8,914 bases of DNA from the NCBI GenBank assembly GCA_903845315.1, contig CAIMWY010000217.1, positions 1-8,914 on the forward strand, read 5' to 3'. The translations under genes were made by a program, and so were the position numbers. The DNA is from an uncultured Burkholderiales bacterium (GTDB lineage Bacteria; Pseudomonadota; Gammaproteobacteria; Burkholderiales; Burkholderiaceae). The notes under the pieces were generated by a model. It saw nothing but the letters and a program-made list of their open reading frames with translations, ran no database searches and had not been told where the DNA came from. Positions within the stretch are counted from its first letter, which is position 1. The number at the start of each line of letters is the position of its first letter. Shown in pieces: positions 1 to 5,778 of this stretch.

Positions 1-1
1 G

Positions 2-103
2 GTGGATGCAGGCGGCACCAGCGCCCACATCACCGGCCCGGCCGAATGGGAAAAACGCATTGCCACCGGTGAGTTCAAAGGCATTGGGGTGAAGGCGGGA
101 TAA
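2..103 (+). CDS. C-terminal fragment of an unidentified protein
   Basis: The window opens inside a gene. Frame 2 reads 33 codons without a stop, ending in TAA at 101-103. The visible tail starts VDAGGTSAHITGP and ends EFKGIGVKAG. It is soluble-looking, with no membrane segment, and its composition fits normal coding sequence. A strong hairpin terminator begins 17 bp after the stop, which supports this being a genuine gene end. I do not recognise the family from so short a piece and assign no function. The start lies outside the window to the left. Confidence 0.7.
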   Translation: MDAGGTSAHITGPAEWEKRIATGEFKGIGVKAG

Positions 104-120
104 GTTCGCTTCACAATGAG

Positions 121-147
121 AAACGGCCTCTGATGAGGCCGTTTTTT
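121..147 (+). terminator. Rho-independent terminator
   Basis: A perfect 10-bp stem (AAACGGCCTC / GAGGCCGTTT) with a TGAT loop is followed by a run of T up to 147. It lies 17 bp after the stop of the leftmost gene and ends 11 bp before the stop codon of the convergent - strand gene at 159. On the - strand the stem is followed only by TTTCTC, so it works best for the + strand but may partly serve both genes. Confidence 0.9.
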
Positions 148-158
148 GTGTCTGTGCT

Positions 159-788
159 TCAGTGCAAATGCCGCGGTTTGCGTCCACCGTGTCCTGAGCC
201 GCCATGCCCCCCCCCATTGCCACGCGGTGGTTTGCCCAAATCGAGGGAGTTGACCAAGCTGTCAAAACGCTGCGAGAACAATTTATCGATCTCGTCGACC
301 ACGCCAGCCAACTCAGAGCCGTCAAAGTGGCGCTCCATCAGATGAATCACGTCGTTGACCAGCATGTCGCGCTGCGCTTGCATGATGTCGGCCGGCGTGG
401 GGCCGACAAACAGCATGACGAAATCATCTTTGGCGTCTTCGCCTGAGGGGTCTTCTTCGTCATCAAACTGGTTGTCGTAGAAAGTCACTTCAATGGCGGC
501 ACCGGCTGCGGTGAGCTCGTTCAAGCTCATACACATTTCGTCCAAGCTTTGACGAAAATCGTCGTCGCCCGGCACCGTCCAACACATTTGCAACATATGC
601 TCTTGGGTGTCGAGTCGAAGACCAGGCTCTTCCGGGTAGGTGCTGGTTGCGCCGTCTTCGAGCGACAGGGCGCCTGCGTATTGCCACAAGGGGCGCAAAG
701 CCTCTTGCAATTGATTCAAACCCACGTCGGGGCGCAATGGCACCTGACCATGCACATGAATTTCATACGCGGCGTTATAACGTGCCAT
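159..788 (-). CDS. Conserved protein of unknown function (DUF6806-like)
   Basis: This 209-residue protein has no signal peptide and no membrane segment, so it is probably cytoplasmic. It starts MARYNAAYEIHVHGQVPLRP. The body resembles a conserved betaproteobacterial family that I recall as DUF6806; the name is from memory and unverified. Features seen are an acidic stretch at about residues 105-122 (rich in D and E), a hydrophobic strand with FVMLFVGPTPADIM at about 123-136, a helical segment at about 137-183, and a Gly/His-rich tail at 186-209 containing GGGHGGSGHGG. The ATG at 786-788 is preceded by a very good Shine-Dalgarno sequence (AAGGAG, + strand positions 796-801, 7 nt spacing), which fixes the start. 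The gene stands alone: tRNA-Leu lies upstream on the same strand and a terminator lies just past the stop. The role is unknown; the tail could bind metal or RNA, but nothing in the sequence proves it. Confidence 0.85.
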   Translation of the reverse strand: MARYNAAYEIHVHGQVPLRPDVGLNQLQEALRPLWQYAGALSLEDGATSTYPEEPGLRLDTQEHMLQMCWTVPGDDDFRQSLDEMCMSLNELTAAGAAIEVTFYDNQFDDEEDPSGEDAKDDFVMLFVGPTPADIMQAQRDMLVNDVIHLMERHFDGSELAGVVDEIDKLFSQRFDSLVNSLDLGKPPRGNGGGHGGSGHGGRKPRHLH

Positions 789-795
789 GACGAAA

Positions 796-801
796 CTCCT
801 T
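796..801 (-). promoter_or_regulatory. Ribosome binding site of the DUF6806-like gene
   Basis: The - strand reads AAGGAG seven nucleotides before the ATG at 786-788. This is a near-consensus Shine-Dalgarno sequence and decides the start codon. Confidence 0.8.
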
Positions 802-823
802 CTTTGGTGCCTGTGTAAAAGAA

Positions 824-914
824 TGGTGCCCGAGACCGGAATCGAACCGGTACGCCCCTTGCGGAAAGCGAGAGATTTTAAGTCTCTTGTGTCTACCTAT
901 TTCACCACTCGGGC
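824..914 (-). tRNA. tRNA-Leu (anticodon UAA)
   Basis: The - strand folds as a class II tRNA of 91 nt including the encoded CCA (824-826). The acceptor stem GCCCGAG (914-908) pairs with CTCGGGC (834-828), with discriminator A at 827. The anticodon stem AGAGA/TCTCT encloses loop CTTAAAA, so the anticodon is TAA at 880-878. A long variable arm with CGC..GCG-type pairing and a T arm with GGTTCGATTCC are present. The long variable arm and UAA anticodon identify leucine. Confidence 0.97.
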
Positions 915-946
915 GGCGTGTTCAGTTGCATCTGAACTGGTCAGCT

Positions 947-952
947 ATTTTA
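947..952 (-). promoter_or_regulatory. Possible -10 element for tRNA-Leu
   Basis: The - strand reads TAAAAT (five of six bases of the sigma-70 -10 consensus), 32 bp upstream of the tRNA-Leu 5' end. No convincing -35 sits at the right spacing, so this is a weak call. The rest of the 915-1098 stretch shows no clear gene or RNA structure. It must also hold the promoter of the potassium channel gene, which I could not place. Confidence 0.3.
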
Positions 953-1098
953 CCTCTGACAACGACACGACCTATTTTCAACTGAAAAAAATGAATGCTT
1001 AATTACCAATCGTTAGTGATGATAAAAACTGTCTCAACTTGTCGTTAAAGTTCAGGGTCTTGTGCGATGTTGCACGACCTTATTTATACATTCAGACC

Positions 1099-2130
1099 AT
1101 GAACATAGCGACCACCCCACCTGAAGCAGATAAAGGCCTTTGGGCCAATATTTTTACCAATCCTAGTTCACAAGCTTTCAAGGCTTGGGTCTCCATCATC
1201 AACTTTTGGATTTTTGTATCGTGCATCTTTTTGGCTGGCGAAACGGTTGAACCCTATGCCACCACCCATGCCAAGTTGTTTGACATGGTGGAGATCGTAG
1301 CGGTGATCTTTTTCACCATCGACTACTTAGGTCACATGTACTTCGCAAAAAATCGTGTCAAGTACTTCTTCAGCTTCTGGGGCTTGGTCGATTTGATTTC
1401 CATCGTGCCAACCTACTTGACTCTGTTGAACCTCACTGCCTTGCAGGGCACCAAAGTGTTTCGTATCTTGCGCGTGGTGCGGGTATTGCGAGTCCTCAAA
1501 ATGGCACGCATTGCGCTGCAGCAGCTTGAGCACAAGATTGAGGCCAGCAACCCTATTCTGACCAACCTCAAGATCTATTTCATTGCCCTCTTCTCTGTGG
1601 TGATGATCTCCAGCACCTTGATGTATTACGTGGAAGGTGATTTGTACACTGCCGAGTCCATCGCCCATGGCCAAGCCAAGTTGGATGAACAAATCAAAGC
1701 CACGCCTTTGCCTGCAGATGCACCCCCAGAAGCCTCTAAGTTCATGCCCACTGACCCCATGAACGGCAACCCCATCCCCGAAGACAAGCGCTTCTTCACC
1801 TCCATTCCGGCGGCCATGTGGTGGTGCATGGTGACTCTGACCACCACCGGCTACGGCGACATGTTTCCGTTGACCTTTTGGGGGCGGATGATTGCAGCGG
1901 CCACGATGTTGATGGGCTTGGTTCTGTTTGGTATTTTGTTGAACATTGTGGGTAAAACCATCATGGTGCTTTTGTTTGGCGAGCACATCACAGCCGCTGA
2001 GGACACACCCGCAACCCGGGAAGGAATTTTGCGCATGATGGTGAATCGCAAATGGATCACGGAGCACCGCGCCTATGAGATTGAACTCATGTCGGAAGAA
2101 GACATCAAAGACAAGTTCAAAAACGTTTAA
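1099..2130 (+). CDS. Voltage-gated-type K+ channel (six TM, Kv-like)
   Basis: This 343-residue inner-membrane protein has the full voltage-gated potassium channel layout. Approximate segments from the ATG at 1099 are S1 30-48, S2 61-80, S3 93-110, S4 with positive charges every third residue (R122, R125, R128, R131, K134, R137), S5 158-178, pore helix 235-247, selectivity filter TTTGYGD at 248-254, and S6 262-288. A short cytoplasmic C-tail follows with no TrkA-N, RCK or cyclic-nucleotide domain. GYGD makes K+ selectivity near certain by family knowledge. The regular S4 suggests voltage sensing, but gating is not shown. The reading frame stays open upstream to a TTG at 1039, which would add 20 residues. 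Neither start has a clear Shine-Dalgarno sequence; I prefer ATG because the extra residues look unrelated to channel N-termini. The S5-pore linker (about 179-233) is unusually long and proline-rich. A small secreted-protein gene follows 18 bp downstream and is probably co-transcribed. Confidence 0.93.
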   Translation: MNIATTPPEADKGLWANIFTNPSSQAFKAWVSIINFWIFVSCIFLAGETVEPYATTHAKLFDMVEIVAVIFFTIDYLGHMYFAKNRVKYFFSFWGLVDLISIVPTYLTLLNLTALQGTKVFRILRVVRVLRVLKMARIALQQLEHKIEASNPILTNLKIYFIALFSVVMISSTLMYYVEGDLYTAESIAHGQAKLDEQIKATPLPADAPPEASKFMPTDPMNGNPIPEDKRFFTSIPAAMWWCMVTLTTTGYGDMFPLTFWGRMIAAATMLMGLVLFGILLNIVGKTIMVLLFGEHITAAEDTPATREGILRMMVNRKWITEHRAYEIELMSEEDIKDKFKNV

Positions 2131-2137
2131 CGCATTC

Positions 2138-2142
2138 AGGAG
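2138..2142 (+). promoter_or_regulatory. Ribosome binding site of the SGICH-repeat gene
   Basis: AGGAG lies six nucleotides before the ATG at 2149 and within the 18 bp that follow the channel stop codon. It fixes the start of the downstream small gene. Confidence 0.75.
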
Positions 2143-2148
2143 CGAACC

Positions 2149-2529
2149 ATGTCAAAGAAATTACTCCAAATATGTGCAGCGTGCGCGCTTGGCTTGTCAC
2201 TGACGAGCAGCTTCGCCGCAGACAAAAAAGACGCGCCCGCGGCTGATCCCGTGGTGAAGAAGTCTGACTCTGGCATTTGCCATGACAAGTCGAGTTCATC
2301 GTTTGGCAACACCAAGAAGTTCACGGCGTTTGCAACGCTGGACGAATGTGTCAAAAGTGGTGGTAAGTTGCCAGCAGGTGCAGCCGCACCAGCTGCAGAC
2401 CCAGTCAAAAAATCGGAGTCTGGCATTTGCCATGACAAGTCGAGCCCCCACTATGAGCGCACCAAGAAGTTCACCGAGTTCAAGACGGTGGATGAATGTG
2501 TAAAGAGCGGCGGCAAGTTGCCAAAATAA
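2149..2529 (+). CDS. Small secreted protein with two SGICH-type Cys repeats
   Basis: This 126-residue protein has a clear Sec signal peptide: a basic start MSKK, a hydrophobic core to about residue 20, and likely cleavage after SFAA near 24. The mature part is a tandem duplication: residues 39-75 and 89-125 match at 28 of 37 positions. Each copy reads SGICHDKSS, then a TKKFT segment, then DECVKSGGKLP. Each has exactly two cysteines (C44/C67 and C94/C117), which could form one disulfide per repeat in the periplasm. A shared PAADPV linker precedes each copy, so the duplicated unit includes the linker. I recall SGICH...GG.LPK repeats from short secreted proteins of various proteobacteria, but I know of no assigned function or reaction. 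The gene sits 18 bp after the K+ channel, has its own good ribosome binding site, and is followed by a strong terminator, so the two probably form a transcription unit. A link between their functions is not shown. Confidence 0.85.
   Translation: MSKKLLQICAACALGLSLTSSFAADKKDAPAADPVVKKSDSGICHDKSSSSFGNTKKFTAFATLDECVKSGGKLPAGAAAPAADPVKKSESGICHDKSSPHYERTKKFTEFKTVDECVKSGGKLPK
2263..2523 (+). repeat. In-gene tandem duplication (two 111-bp units, 150 bp apart)
   Basis: Units 2263-2373 and 2413-2523 encode the two SGICH repeats. They share an identical 26-bp block (2269-2294 and 2419-2444), and an ACCAAGAAGTTCAC block also recurs in register. The preserved nucleotide identity at synonymous positions suggests a fairly recent duplication or gene conversion between the copies. 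Confidence 0.85.
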
Positions 2530-2548
2530 GCACAACGGCACCCAAAGA

Positions 2549-2581
2549 AAAAGCCCTTAGAACTGAGTTCTAGGGGCTTTT
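2549..2581. terminator. Bidirectional hairpin terminator
   Basis: The stem AAAAGCCC-T-TAGAAC pairs with GTTCTA-G-GGGCTTTT around a TGA loop, with one T-G wobble. A T run closes it on the + strand. On the - strand the arm likewise ends in GGGCTTTTTCTTT. It lies 20 bp after the SGICH-repeat gene stop and 5 bp beyond the 3' end of the convergent tRNA-Gly, so it can terminate transcription from both sides. Confidence 0.9.
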
Positions 2582-2585
2582 GTAT

Positions 2586-2661
2586 TGGAGCGGGAAACGA
2601 GGCTCGAACTCGCGACCTCAACCTTGGCAAGGTTGCGCTCTACCAACTGAGCTATTCCCGC
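2586..2661 (-). tRNA. tRNA-Gly (anticodon GCC)
   Basis: The - strand gives a canonical 76-nt tRNA with encoded CCA (2586-2588). The acceptor GCGGGAA (2661-2655) pairs with TTCCCGC (2596-2590), with discriminator T at 2589. The D arm is AGCTCAGTTGGTAGAGC, the anticodon loop has GCC (2628-2626) between CAACC and GGTTG flanks, and the T arm contains GAGTTCGAGCCTC. The GCC anticodon and the GCGGGAA acceptor identify glycine. Confidence 0.97.
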
Positions 2662-2685
2662 GTGCAGTTTGAATTGCAAGACGGC

Positions 2686-2691
2686 ATTGTA
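2686..2691 (-). promoter_or_regulatory. Possible -10 element for tRNA-Gly
   Basis: The - strand reads TACAAT (five of six bases of consensus), 24 bp upstream of the tRNA-Gly 5' end. No good -35 is visible 16-18 bp further upstream, so the call is tentative. Confidence 0.35.
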
Positions 2692-2740
2692 GGTGAATTA
2701 AACACCCATTTTGTGGCTTCCTAAATTTTTGGTGGCGCGA

Positions 2741-2754
2741 GCAGCCGCGGCTGC
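2741..2754. repeat. 14-bp perfect palindrome in the mgtA leader
   Basis: GCAGCCGCGGCTGC is its own reverse complement and ends 18 bp before the mgtA start codon. It could be an operator for a dimeric regulator, or in RNA a GC-rich element beside the ribosome entry site. The divergent intergenic region (2662-2772) must hold both the mgtA and tRNA-Gly promoters. I see no open leader peptide of the mgtL kind and no clear Shine-Dalgarno for mgtA. Confidence 0.5.
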
Positions 2755-2772
2755 ACTGGTTAAGCTCAATGC

Positions 2773-5340
2773 ATGACACACCCCGAAACTTCGACCAACA
2801 CACACACCGAAGTTAGCAAGTGGTGGTCAGACCCACACACGGTGACTGCCGCAGCCCTTGGGCATCAAGGATTGAGCAGTAGACAGGCCGCAGAGCGGTT
2901 GGCCCAGTGCGGACCCAACATGTTTCACCCAGATCCGCACCACACACAGATGCGAGCGTTTTTGTCTCGCTTCAAAAACCCTCTGGTGGTGGTGCTGCTG
3001 CTGGCCAGCTCTGTGTCAGCCATGACTGGCGAAGTGACCAACTTTGTCATCATCAGTTGCATCGTGCTGCTGAGTGTGACGCTTGATTTTGTGCAGGAGT
3101 TTCGCGCCAACGCTGCCGCTGACAAGCTGCGTCAATCGGTGTCGGTTCGTGCCAAGGTGCTGCGCGATGGGCTGGCGCTGGAGATCCCCTTGCGAGAGGT
3201 CGTACCCGGCGATGTAACCCTGTTACAAGCGGGCGACTTGATTCCAGCCGATGCCTTGGTGCTGGAAGCGCGTGATTTTTTTGTCAATCAATCGCTGCTG
3301 ACTGGAGAGGCATTTCCGGTCGAAAAACATACCCCACTGACAAACCCAATGGCCGCCGAAATGCAAGACGCCACGTATGCGGTGTTCATGGGATCCTCGG
3401 TAGTGGGCGGAAGCGCCAAGGCACTGGTAATGGCCACGGGCAGTACTACAGCGATGGGGGAGATTGCCGACAGCATTCAAAAGCCCGCACATGCCTCGTC
3501 GTTTGAGCTTGGCACACGACGCTTTGGCATGTTGATCATGTGGTTGACGGTGGTGATGGTGTTGTTTGTGCTGTTGGTCAACGCTTGGTATCACCGGCCC
3601 TGGCTGGAATCGTTTTTGTTTGCCGTGGCCTTGGCTGTGGGTTTGACACCGGAGCTGTTGCCCATGGTGGTGTCGGTCACCCTCGCGCGTGGGGCTATTC
3701 GCTTGGCGAAATTGCAATTGATTGTGAAGCGGCAAACCGCGATCCAAGATCTCGGATCGATGGATGTGCTGTGTACAGACAAAACCGGCACCCTCACCGA
3801 AGCCAAGATTCAGCTAGAGCGCCACATCAATGTGCAAGGACAAGACAGCGACCATGTATTGACCTTGGCCTACTTGAACAGTTTTTTTGAAACCGGGCTC
3901 AAGAGCCCCTTGGACGAAGCGATCTTGGCCCGTGCACCTCTGGATGTGAGCTCCTGGAGCAAGGTCGATGAAATACCGTTTGACTTTGAGCGCCGTTGTG
4001 TTTCCGTGTTGATCGACGACGGTCACAAACGCTGGTTGGTGGTGAAAGGTGCGGCCGAAGAAATGCTGCGCTTGTGCACCGAGTTCGAAGTCGCGGACAC
4101 ACGCCAAACGATAGACGACGCTGCACGACAAGACATTCAATCGCGTTACCACGCACTGGAAGCCGATGGCTTGCGGGTACTGGGGATTGCTTGGCGCGAA
4201 GTCCCCAAAGACCACGCGCATGCGGTGGTGAACGACGAGTCTGAGTTGGTACTGTCTGGGTTTGTGGCGTTTCTCGATCCTCCCAAGGCCAGTGCAGCCA
4301 CCGCACTGGCTGAGTTGCAGCGGGTTGGCGTGGCCATCAAGGTGGTCACGGGCGACAGCCATTTGGTGACGCAACATATATGCGCGCAGTTGGGGCTGTC
4401 GGTCACCGGCGTGCTGACGGGCAAAGAGATTGAGCAACTGGACAACGCCACCTTGCAGCGGCGGGTCTTGACGGCCAATTTGTTCTGTCGTGTCAACCCG
4501 GGACAAAAGCAGCGGGTGATCGAAGCACTCAAAGCCTGCGGGCATGTGGTGGGTTATATGGGGGACGGCATCAACGATGCACCGTCTTTGCACTCTGCCG
4601 ATGTGGGGCTGTCGGTCGATTCAGCAGTGGATGTGGCCAAAGCCGCAGCAGACATCATTTTGCTCAAGCAAGACTTGAATGTGCTGCACGCGGGCGTGTT
4701 AGAGGGAAGACGCACCTTTGGCAACATCATGAAGTACATCATGATGGGCACCAGCTCAAACTTCGGCAATATGTTCAGCATGGCCGGTGCCGCGCTGTTT
4801 TTACCGTTCTTGCCGATGCTGCCCACGCAAATTTTGCTGAACAATATTTTGTATGACGTCTCAGAAGTCCCGATTCCCTTGGACGAAGTCGATGCGCAAG
4901 AGACTGCGCGACCTCGCGTATTGGATTTGAACTTCATCCGCACCTTCATGCTGGTGATTGGCCCCATCAGTTCTTTGTTCGACTTTTTGACCTTCTATGT
5001 TCTGCTTGAAGTTCTGCATGCAGAACAAGCACTGTTTCAAACCGGCTGGTTTGTGGAGTCGCTGTGCACACAGGTGTTGGTTATTTTTGTCATCCGCACG
5101 CGAGGCAACCCGTTCAACAGCAAGCCGCATCCTGCACTCACCCTGACCTCCCTGGTGGTGGTGGCCACAGCCATTGCGCTGCCGCTCACGCCTTGGGGCG
5201 CGCATCTGGGTTTTGTGGCACCGCCCCCGTTTTTCTATGGCGTGTTGGCAGCCATGGTGCTGGCTTACTTGTGCATGGTGGAGTTGGCCAAGCGTGCGTT
5301 TTACGTTTGGTGGTCACAACGCACCATCTCAAGCGCGTGA
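2773..5340 (+). CDS. mgtA: Mg2+-importing P-type ATPase (MgtA/MgtB family)
   Basis: This 855-residue inner-membrane pump uses ATP hydrolysis to bring Mg2+ into the cell (P3B P-type ATPase, family knowledge). Motifs in order: actuator-domain TGEA at 177-180 (TGES in many relatives; the catalytic Glu is kept), TM4 PELLP at 293-297, phosphorylation site DKTGTLT with D336, nucleotide-domain TGD at 526-528, and hinge GDGINDAP at 597-604. TM1-TM2 lie at about 70-110 and TM3-TM4 at about 251-298. The C-terminal membrane part opens with SSNFGNMFS and FLPFLPMLP, followed by NNILYDVSEVPIP around 690, which is diagnostic for MgtA/MgtB rather than Ca2+ or heavy-metal pumps. The length is slightly under the roughly 900 residues usual for enterobacterial MgtA, with a short N-terminus. 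The ATG at 2773 lacks a clear Shine-Dalgarno. No regulator gene adjoins it. The 3' end overlaps the convergent membrane-protein gene by 12 bp. Confidence 0.95.
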   Translation: MTHPETSTNTHTEVSKWWSDPHTVTAAALGHQGLSSRQAAERLAQCGPNMFHPDPHHTQMRAFLSRFKNPLVVVLLLASSVSAMTGEVTNFVIISCIVLLSVTLDFVQEFRANAAADKLRQSVSVRAKVLRDGLALEIPLREVVPGDVTLLQAGDLIPADALVLEARDFFVNQSLLTGEAFPVEKHTPLTNPMAAEMQDATYAVFMGSSVVGGSAKALVMATGSTTAMGEIADSIQKPAHASSFELGTRRFGMLIMWLTVVMVLFVLLVNAWYHRPWLESFLFAVALAVGLTPELLPMVVSVTLARGAIRLAKLQLIVKRQTAIQDLGSMDVLCTDKTGTLTEAKIQLERHINVQGQDSDHVLTLAYLNSFFETGLKSPLDEAILARAPLDVSSWSKVDEIPFDFERRCVSVLIDDGHKRWLVVKGAAEEMLRLCTEFEVADTRQTIDDAARQDIQSRYHALEADGLRVLGIAWREVPKDHAHAVVNDESELVLSGFVAFLDPPKASAATALAELQRVGVAIKVVTGDSHLVTQHICAQLGLSVTGVLTGKEIEQLDNATLQRRVLTANLFCRVNPGQKQRVIEALKACGHVVGYMGDGINDAPSLHSADVGLSVDSAVDVAKAAADIILLKQDLNVLHAGVLEGRRTFGNIMKYIMMGTSSNFGNMFSMAGAALFLPFLPMLPTQILLNNILYDVSEVPIPLDEVDAQETARPRVLDLNFIRTFMLVIGPISSLFDFLTFYVLLEVLHAEQALFQTGWFVESLCTQVLVIFVIRTRGNPFNSKPHPALTLTSLVVVATAIALPLTPWGAHLGFVAPPPFFYGVLAAMVLAYLCMVELAKRAFYVWWSQRTISSA

Positions 5341-5778
5341 GGGCAACGAACGCCACCAAACATGGGCCAGCACCAGAGCAGGCAAGACGAGCCCCAACCA
5401 GCCGTGCAGCTCAGAAGCCCTGTCGTGCAGACCTGCCGGACCATACAGCAACAACAACCCAGCTGCAGCCACACAGCACAAGGCCACCAAGCTGACCCAG
5501 CCCCAGGCCCAGTGCGCCAGGGCCTCGCGACGGGGCCAAATCACCCGCAGATGCGGCCACAGCCCACGACCACACAACACGCACAACAGCCAAGTCACCA
5601 CACCGTGCAGCACCACAGCGCCATGACGGATGACTTGTGGCCATTCGCCGAGCGTCATTAGCACGTCCGCAGGCCAAACCAACAACACCATCCCACTGCC
5701 CCACATGCCAAGCATGGTCGCCACCATCCAACGCCACGTGGCACGACTCCAACCTGACATGTGCTTGGAACGTTTCAT
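5329..5778 (-). CDS. Small four-TM membrane protein, probable b-type cytochrome
   Basis: This 149-residue integral membrane protein has four predicted helices at about 14-35, 52-70, 90-111 and 124-142. Histidines sit at helix positions suited to haem: H52 and H58 near TM2, H89 at the start of TM3, and H125 and H139 in TM4. The H125-x13-H139 spacing is the one seen in b-type cytochromes, where both residues face the same side of a helix. The overall shape recalls DUF4405 or cytochrome b561-like proteins; family membership is inferred. I start it at the ATG 5776-5778, whose ATGA overlaps the stop of the upstream FMN transferase, giving tight translational coupling. The frame is open further upstream, but that would run deep into the transferase gene. 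Given its neighbours, it probably passes electrons between the quinone pool and the periplasmic flavoprotein. The stop at 5329-5331 lies inside the end of mgtA. Confidence 0.75.
   Translation of the reverse strand: MKRSKHMSGWSRATWRWMVATMLGMWGSGMVLLVWPADVLMTLGEWPQVIRHGAVVLHGVVTWLLCVLCGRGLWPHLRVIWPRREALAHWAWGWVSLVALCCVAAAGLLLLYGPAGLHDRASELHGWLGLVLPALVLAHVWWRSLPSRA

Noticed and set aside
1039..1098. TTG-initiated 20-residue extension of the K+ channel
   Set aside because: No Shine-Dalgarno precedes the TTG, the added residues do not look like a channel N-terminus, and an ATG in frame at 1099 gives a complete S1-S6 protein. It remains possible but is less likely.
1327..2067. Long antisense open frame opposite the K+ channel
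   Set aside because: It is rich in His, Gln and Gly with no domain or ribosome site, and it mirrors a clearly real gene. It is a codon-bias shadow.
2136..2438. Antisense open frame opposite the SGICH-repeat gene
   Set aside because: Its apparent internal repeats are only the reverse reading of the duplicated sense domain, and it lacks a signal for translation.
2269..2444. Direct repeats considered as CRISPR or mobile-element ends
   Set aside because: There are only two copies, both in frame inside one gene, with domain-level conservation between them. They are a protein-domain duplication.
824..2661. tRNA genes as integration sites of a genomic island
   Set aside because: No integrase gene, no direct repeat of a tRNA 3' end elsewhere in the window, and no phage-like genes between or beside the tRNAs.
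2662..2772. mgtL-like leader peptide or Mg2+ riboswitch upstream of mgtA
   Set aside because: Only 110 bp separate tRNA-Gly from mgtA. No short proline-rich open frame and no M-box-like structure can be recognised.
3223..4593. Several 130-260 residue antisense frames inside mgtA
   Set aside because: All lie fully within the P-type ATPase, have Cys/His/Arg-rich compositions without domains, and show no gene-like starts.
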